From: Candidatus Thiosymbion sp.
GTDB lineage: Bacteria; Pseudomonadota; Gammaproteobacteria; Chromatiales; Chromatiaceae
DNA: 43,495 bases
NCBI GenBank assembly: GCA_018435665.1
Contig: JAHDND010000009.1
Coordinates: forward strand, 1 to 43,495
Direction of reading: 5' to 3'
This document shows, one piece after another, positions 39,575 through 43,495 of the stretch. Every line of letters begins with the position of its first letter. Within the stretch, counting starts at the first letter, position 1. The translations under genes were made by a program, and so were the position numbers. The notes under the pieces are model-generated. The model saw nothing but the letters and a program-made list of their open reading frames with translations. It ran no database searches and had not been told where the DNA came from.

Positions 39575-39636
39575 CTAATTGTCATGAGGCGGCGCGCCAT
39601 GTCCCTGAAAATGAGAGCCTTTGCCGTGACTTTCAC
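39575..39636 (-). repeat. 62-bp dispersed repeat, copy 4
   Basis: Full-length copy on the minus strand: head GTGAAAGTCACGGCAA, core ATGGCGCGCCGCCTC, tail ATGACAATTAG. It is ungapped against copy 2 at 47 of 62 positions. Immediately upstream on the minus strand is CACGTTAGC, resembling the tail of a further eroded unit, as in the tandem pair near bioA. Confidence 0.85.
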
Positions 39637-39729
39637 GCTAACGTGAATGACGGAATCACCGGATCCATGCCGTCTTCCATCAGGATGGTCATGGTCGTAG
39701 CGATAACCCGGATGGCTGTGACGCGGACT

Positions 39730-40164
39730 TCAACGCCGGGGAATGCCGCGATTGGCCAGGGCATCGGCACGCTCGTTCTCCGGGTGGCCGGCATGGCCCT
39801 TGACCCAGCGCCACTCGATCTGGTGGTCGCCCAAGGCGCGATCCAGGCGCTCCCAGAGGTCCTGATTCTTGACCGGCTGGCGATTGGCCGTTTGCCAGCC
39901 ATTGCGCTTCCAGCGCGGCAGCCACTGGGTGATCCCCTGGCGCAGGTATTGGGAATCGGTGACCACCCGCACCGGCACCGGCCGCTTGAGGGCCTCCAGG
40001 GCCTGGATAACGGCCATCAGTTCCATGCGGTTATTGGTGGTATGGGCCTCGCCGCCACAGAGCTCCTTTTCGTGGGCGCCAAAGCGCAGCAGCGCGCCCC
40101 AGCCCCCCGGACCAGGATTGCCCTTACAGGCCCCATCGCTGAAGATCTCGACCGGAGCCGTCAT
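39730..40164 (-). CDS. rnhA: ribonuclease HI
   Basis: RNase HI degrades RNA in RNA/DNA hybrids, removing primers and R-loops. The 144-residue protein has active-site residues at exactly the E. coli numbers: D10 ([14 protein letters not shown]), E48 (NNRMEL), D70 (VVTDSQY), H124 (VKGHAGH) and D134 (ERADALAN). ATG 40164 is chosen over an in-frame start four codons upstream. With rnhB at the other end, the window encodes both bacterial RNase H types. dnaQ follows on the same strand. Confidence 0.98.
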   Translation of the reverse strand: MTAPVEIFSDGACKGNPGPGGWGALLRFGAHEKELCGGEAHTTNNRMELMAVIQALEALKRPVPVRVVTDSQYLRQGITQWLPRWKRNGWQTANRQPVKNQDLWERLDRALGDHQIEWRWVKGHAGHPENERADALANRGIPRR

Positions 40165-40196
40165 GAGGCTCGCCACCCTCTCAGGTAACCTACTGA

Positions 40197-40227
40197 ACTA
40201 TAAGACATAAGGCCTATCCGTTGTCAT
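40197..40227 (-). promoter_or_regulatory. possible rnhA promoter
   Basis: On the minus strand ATGACA (40222-40227) is followed after 19 bases by TATAGT (40197-40202), each 5 of 6 to consensus, in an AT-richer patch 33 bases before the ATG. The spacer is long, so activity is uncertain. The remaining gap up to 40396 shows GC-rich inverted repeats (GGGCGCCC and neighbours) but no gene. Confidence 0.42.
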
Positions 40228-40396
40228 TCAGGTAAGGGAAGGTCGGGGGCGTCGGATGGGGTGTCGACCGCAGGACGGCAGTCATCATAACAACCGGGAG
40301 GTATGCAGTTGTCCCCCGCCAGGCGCCACCCGCCCCGGAAAATTCTCAAAAAAGCGATCTGAGGGCGCCCTTTGAGCACCCCACCCAAGCAAGCCT

Positions 40397-41263
40397 TCAA
40401 GCACCCACCCCGCCATCACCCGAGGGCTCGCGGCGTTCCGCTGGCGAACCGGCCAGCCGGCCGGCCGGGGTGACAGGCACGGGGACCGAGGTGACCGGGG
40501 CCCGGTTGGTCCCCCGGGCGGTGGGCTCCACCGCCCCGCCGGGCAACAGCCGACGGCGGGTCTTCCAGGAGGGCCGCAGCGGCGTCAGGGTGGAAACGCG
40601 CTTCACGGCGCGCAGGGCATAGACGCCGCCCAGGGCCGGCCAGTAGCGGCTGCCCGCGGCGGCGAGGACACTCCCCGAACACCAGCTGGACCCGCCCCAG
40701 GGGGCCTGAAAGACCAGCATGCGCTGCCACTCGACATCGAAGCCCAGCAGCGACAGCCAGTCCCCGACCCGGTAACGGGTCAGGAAGCCGCCGCACCAGG
40801 GCATGCGCCCCGGTCGCGCCAGGCGCACCAGGGCCCAGGGGCTCAGGGCATTGAAACCGAAGAGGAGGAGCCGGCCCTCGGGGATCAGCACCCGCTCCGC
40901 CTCGCGCAGGACCTGGCGCGGGTCGCCCGCGAAGTCCAGGGTATGGGGCAGGAAGACGGCGTCCAGGCTATCGCTGGCAATCGGCAGCGCCTCGGGGCTG
41001 GCGACGATGCGCATGCCCAGGCCCTCCGGTTGGCGGGCCGGCGGCAGGATGATGGCGTGGCGGACCTGACTGGTGGCCACCGTCTCGCGGAAGACCTCTC
41101 CCCCTCCGACCTGGAGGATATAGTGGCCGAAGACCCCTTCCAGCATGTCCCGCAGGCAGGCCAGCTCCTGGCCGGCCACCTCCCGGCCCAGGCCGGAGCC
41201 ATACCAGGCCTCGAGCTGAAGGGCACGATCGGTCTCCGGGGAAGGGTGTGCGCTGGGCGTCAT
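40397..41263 (-). CDS. SAM-dependent methyltransferase (YafS-like)
   Basis: A 288-residue class I methyltransferase of the type found beside rnhA in gammaproteobacteria. It shows motif I as ILQVGGGEVF, a later acidic strand (ALPIASDSLDAVFLPHTLDF) and EAERVLIPEGRLLLFGFN. Residues about 230-288 form a Pro/Arg/Gly-rich tail without conservation. The substrate is unknown. ATG 41263 with an AGG eight bases upstream is preferred to TTG 41269. It lies 13 bases after the ftsK stop, on the same strand. Confidence 0.86.
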   Translation of the reverse strand: MTPSAHPSPETDRALQLEAWYGSGLGREVAGQELACLRDMLEGVFGHYILQVGGGEVFRETVATSQVRHAIILPPARQPEGLGMRIVASPEALPIASDSLDAVFLPHTLDFAGDPRQVLREAERVLIPEGRLLLFGFNALSPWALVRLARPGRMPWCGGFLTRYRVGDWLSLLGFDVEWQRMLVFQAPWGGSSWCSGSVLAAAGSRYWPALGGVYALRAVKRVSTLTPLRPSWKTRRRLLPGGAVEPTARGTNRAPVTSVPVPVTPAGRLAGSPAERREPSGDGGVGA

Positions 41264-41276
41264 CGGCAAGGCCTGC

Positions 41277-43495
41277 TCAGTCGACTGGCGGCGGCGCCAG
41301 GACCTCGCGGTTGCCGTTGGTCTCCGCCGGGCCGACGATGCCGATGCGCTCCATCTCCTCGATCATGCGCGCGGCGCGGTTGTAGCCGATCTTGAGCCGG
41401 CGCTGGACCCCGGAGATGGAGGCCCGGCGGGACTCGACCACGATCTGCACCGCCTCGTCGAACAGGGGGTCCGTGTCCTCCAGATCGCCGTTGGCGCGCG
41501 GTTCCGGGTCGATGCCGGGGATTCCGTCGCCCATGTCCATGAGGATGGTATCGATGTACTCGGGCTCCCCTTGGGCGCGCAGGAACTCCACCACCTGGTG
41601 CACCTCGTGGTCGTCGACGAAGGCGCCGTGGATGCGGTGGGGGATACTGGTCCCCGGGGGTAGGTAGAGCATGTCGCCATTGCCCAGCAGGTGCTCGGCG
41701 CCCATCTGGTCGAGGATGGTGCGGGAGTCGATGCGCGAGGAGACCTGGAAGGCCATGCGGGTGGGGATGTTGGCCTTGATCAGGCCGGTGAGCACGTCCA
41801 CCGAAGGCCGTTGGGTGGCCAGCAGCAGGTGGATGCCCGAGGCGCGGGCCTTCTGCGCCAGGCGGGCGATCAGCTCCTCCACCTTCTTGCCCACCACCAT
41901 CATCATGTCCGCCAGCTCGTCGATGATGACGACGATGTAGGGCAGATGGCCCAGGGATGGCGGAGCCTCCATGCCCGGGACAAGGTCCCGCGTCACGCTA
42001 TAGAGCGGGTCGGGGATGGACTCCCCGGCGGCCTCGGCCTCGGCGATCTTGCGGTTGTAACCGCCGATATTGCGCACCCCCAGCCGAGCCATGAGCTTGT
42101 AGCGCCGCTCCATCTCCGCCACGCACCAACGCAAGGCGTTGGCCGCCTCCTTCATATCCGTCACCACCGGGGTCAGCAGGTGGGGGATGCCCTCGTAGAC
42201 CGACAACTCCAGCATCTTGGGGTCGACCATGATCAGGCGCACGTCCCGGGGTCCGGCCTTGTAGACCAGGCTGAGGATCATGGCGTTGAGGGCCACGGAC
42301 TTGCCGGAACCGGTCGTGCCGGCGATGAGGGCATGGGGCATGCGCGCCAGGTCCGCCACCACCGGGTGGCCGGAGATGTTGGTGCCCAGGGCGATGGTCA
42401 GGGGCGATTTGGCATCCTGGTAGGCGCTGGAGCCGAGGATCTCCCGCAGGGCGACGGTCTCGCGGAAGTTGTTGGGGATCTCCAGGCCGATGACCGACTT
42501 GCCGGGGATGACCTCCACCACGCGGACGCTGATGGTGGACAGGGCCCGGGCGATGTCCCGGGCCAGGCCGGTGATCTTGCTCGCCTTGGTCCCCGGCGCC
42601 GGCATCATCTCGAACAGGGTCACCACCGGCCCCGGATGGACCGCGACCACTTGGACGCTGACGCCGAAGTCCGCCAGCTTGATCTCCACCTGACGGGAGA
42701 GCTCGTCGAGCTGCTCCTTGGTATAGCCCTTGCCGCTGCGGCGGGCCTCGTCCAGAAGCGCCAGGGGGGGCAGTTCACCTGGCTCCTCTTCCCAAGGCGG
42801 CGGGGGTAAGGGCTCGTGCCCGGCCCGGCCGTGCTGGCCAGCCGGGGCTAGGACCGGGATCGGGTCCGGGGTCGGATCCGAGGCGGGTTTCGGCGTCCTG
42901 GCCGGCGATCGGGGAACGGCGGCGGAAGTGGAGGTGGAGGTGGAGGTGGAGGTGGAGTTGGAGTTGGAGTTGGAGTTGGAGTAAGTGGATGCGGCGGTGC
43001 CAGGGTCCGGCGGTGATGCCGCCCGGGTCCCCGGCCTGGGCGCCGGCTCCGCGTCCAGATCGTCCTCCAGCGGGCCATCCAGGCTGAAGGAGGACAGGGA
43101 GGACAAGGCGGGCGCGGCCCCGGATCGCGCGCCTGCCTCGGGTTTGGTCGGGGACCCGGTAGCCGCCGCCGCGAAACGGGAGGCGGTGGCCGCCGGTGGC
43201 GCGGGCGGCTCGCTCTCCGCTGCGGCAGACTCAGCGGTTGATCGCCGAGCCGCCCCGGTCTTGGGGGTCGCCGGACTGGAAGCGCCTCCCGACCGTGCCG
43301 CAAGCCGGGGGTAGCCCGCCTGACCCGATTGGCCTGCCTGTCCTGCTGGACCCTCACGTCCCACCTGACCCGCCTGACCCGCCTGACCCGCCTGACCCGC
43401 CTGACCCGCCTGACCCGCCTGACCCGCCTGACCCGCCTGACCCGCCTGACCCGCCTGACCCGCCTGACCCGCCTGACCCGCCTGACCCGCCTGAC
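41277..43495 (-). CDS. ftsK: DNA translocase FtsK, 5' part beyond the window
   Basis: FtsK pumps DNA at the division septum to align dif sites and activate XerCD, and helps divisome assembly. The visible 738 residues include the linker, the RecA-like motor with Walker [16 protein letters not shown] and Walker [13 protein letters not shown], and the C-terminal gamma winged helix ([19 protein letters not shown]) that reads KOPS sequences. The frame stays open to the window end through a Gly-Gln-Ala tract, and the expected N-terminal membrane helices are absent. The gene therefore starts outside; a GTG at 43364 is not taken as the start. The linker also carries Ser-Asn and Ser-Thr dipeptide runs. 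Confidence 0.96.
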   Translation of the reverse strand, partial: QAGQAGQAGQAGQAGQAGQAGQAGQAGQAGQAGQAGQAGQAGQVGREGPAGQAGQSGQAGYPRLAARSGGASSPATPKTGAARRSTAESAAAESEPPAPPAATASRFAAAATGSPTKPEAGARSGAAPALSSLSSFSLDGPLEDDLDAEPAPRPGTRAASPPDPGTAASTYSNSNSNSNSTSTSTSTSTSAAVPRSPARTPKPASDPTPDPIPVLAPAGQHGRAGHEPLPPPPWEEEPGELPPLALLDEARRSGKGYTKEQLDELSRQVEIKLADFGVSVQVVAVHPGPVVTLFEMMPAPGTKASKITGLARDIARALSTISVRVVEVIPGKSVIGLEIPNNFRETVALREILGSSAYQDAKSPLTIALGTNISGHPVVADLARMPHALIAGTTGSGKSVALNAMILSLVYKAGPRDVRLIMVDPKMLELSVYEGIPHLLTPVVTDMKEAANALRWCVAEMERRYKLMARLGVRNIGGYNRKIAEAEAAGESIPDPLYSVTRDLVPGMEAPPSLGHLPYIVVIIDELADMMMVVGKKVEELIARLAQKARASGIHLLLATQRPSVDVLTGLIKANIPTRMAFQVSSRIDSRTILDQMGAEHLLGNGDMLYLPPGTSIPHRIHGAFVDDHEVHQVVEFLRAQGEPEYIDTILMDMGDGIPGIDPEPRANGDLEDTDPLFDEAVQIVVESRRASISGVQRRLKIGYNRAARMIEEMERIGIVGPAETNGNREVLAPPPVD
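42928..42982 (-). repeat. 6-bp tandem repeats in the ftsK linker
   Basis: Forward-strand units GGAGGT and then GGAGTT repeat in tandem and encode a run of Ser-Thr dipeptides preceded by Ser-Asn dipeptides in FtsK. The array is in frame and nearly perfect, suggesting recent expansion by slippage. Confidence 0.85.
43365..43495 (-). repeat. 9-bp tandem array encoding (Gly-Gln-Ala)n in ftsK
   Basis: Fifteen starts of CTGAC occur at an exact 9-base spacing (unit CTGACCCGC) from 43365 to the window edge. On the minus strand in the ftsK frame each unit reads Gly-Gln-Ala, a collagen-like Gly-X-Y triplet. The array runs past the window end, so its full length is unknown. Related degenerate triplets ([10 protein letters not shown]) continue downstream of it. 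Confidence 0.93.

Noticed and set aside
43362..43364. GTG at 43364 as the start of ftsK
   Set aside because: The frame continues open to the window end through a repetitive in-frame tract, and the family's N-terminal membrane domain is missing, so the start must be outside.

Overview
The window looks like chromosomal core DNA of a GC-rich gammaproteobacterium. Gamma-type markers are ZipA, fused RlmKL, full-length RNase E, the yccA/tRNA-Ser pair and an rpsB-to-rnhB envelope cluster. The uppS-cdsA-dxr-rseP order and the rne/rluC/HAD group follow the Pseudomonas-like arrangement. A purple-sulfur/Chromatiales-type organism is plausible, but no diagnostic photosynthesis or sulfur gene is present. 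I see no phage, insertion sequence, CRISPR array or toxin system.

Positions 221-15320 (minus strand) hold rpsB, tsf, pyrH, frr, uppS, cdsA, dxr, rseP, bamA, skp, lpxD, fabZ, lpxA, lpxB and rnhB: translation, nucleotide supply, isoprenoid and undecaprenyl carrier synthesis, phospholipid synthesis, outer-membrane protein assembly and lipid A synthesis. Several junctions are translationally coupled, and lpxD, fabZ and lpxB use rare TTG, TTG and CTG starts. map-glnD is divergent from rpsB, with overlapping promoter candidates. Then come a secreted coiled-coil/proline-rich protein of unknown function, bioA, a 92-residue protein, ligA and zipA, followed by rlmKL, a HAD phosphatase, rluC and rne. 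The distal part holds a low-molecular-weight tyrosine phosphatase, a 1.2-kb region without recognised genes, tRNA-Ser(UGA), a YccA-type membrane protein, a small membrane protein, serS, dnaQ, rnhA, a methyltransferase and ftsK, which is cut by the window end.

The unusual material lies between and inside the housekeeping genes. (1) A 62-bp repeat family has three full copies, two partial copies and one doubtful copy, in intergenic sites around bioA/ligA, dnaQ/rnhA and next to tRNA-Ser. (2) A hairpin-rich region at 34765-35252 ends in a strong intrinsic terminator with no gene to terminate, and has GGA motifs in several loops; it is a candidate Csr/Rsm-type regulatory RNA. (3) A 44-codon membrane peptide gene at 35445 has a ribosome binding site, a promoter candidate and a 31-bp palindrome over its -35 box. 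(4) In-frame 9-bp and 6-bp repeats expand linkers of FtsK, LigA and RlmKL, including a collagen-like Gly-Gln-Ala tract in FtsK.
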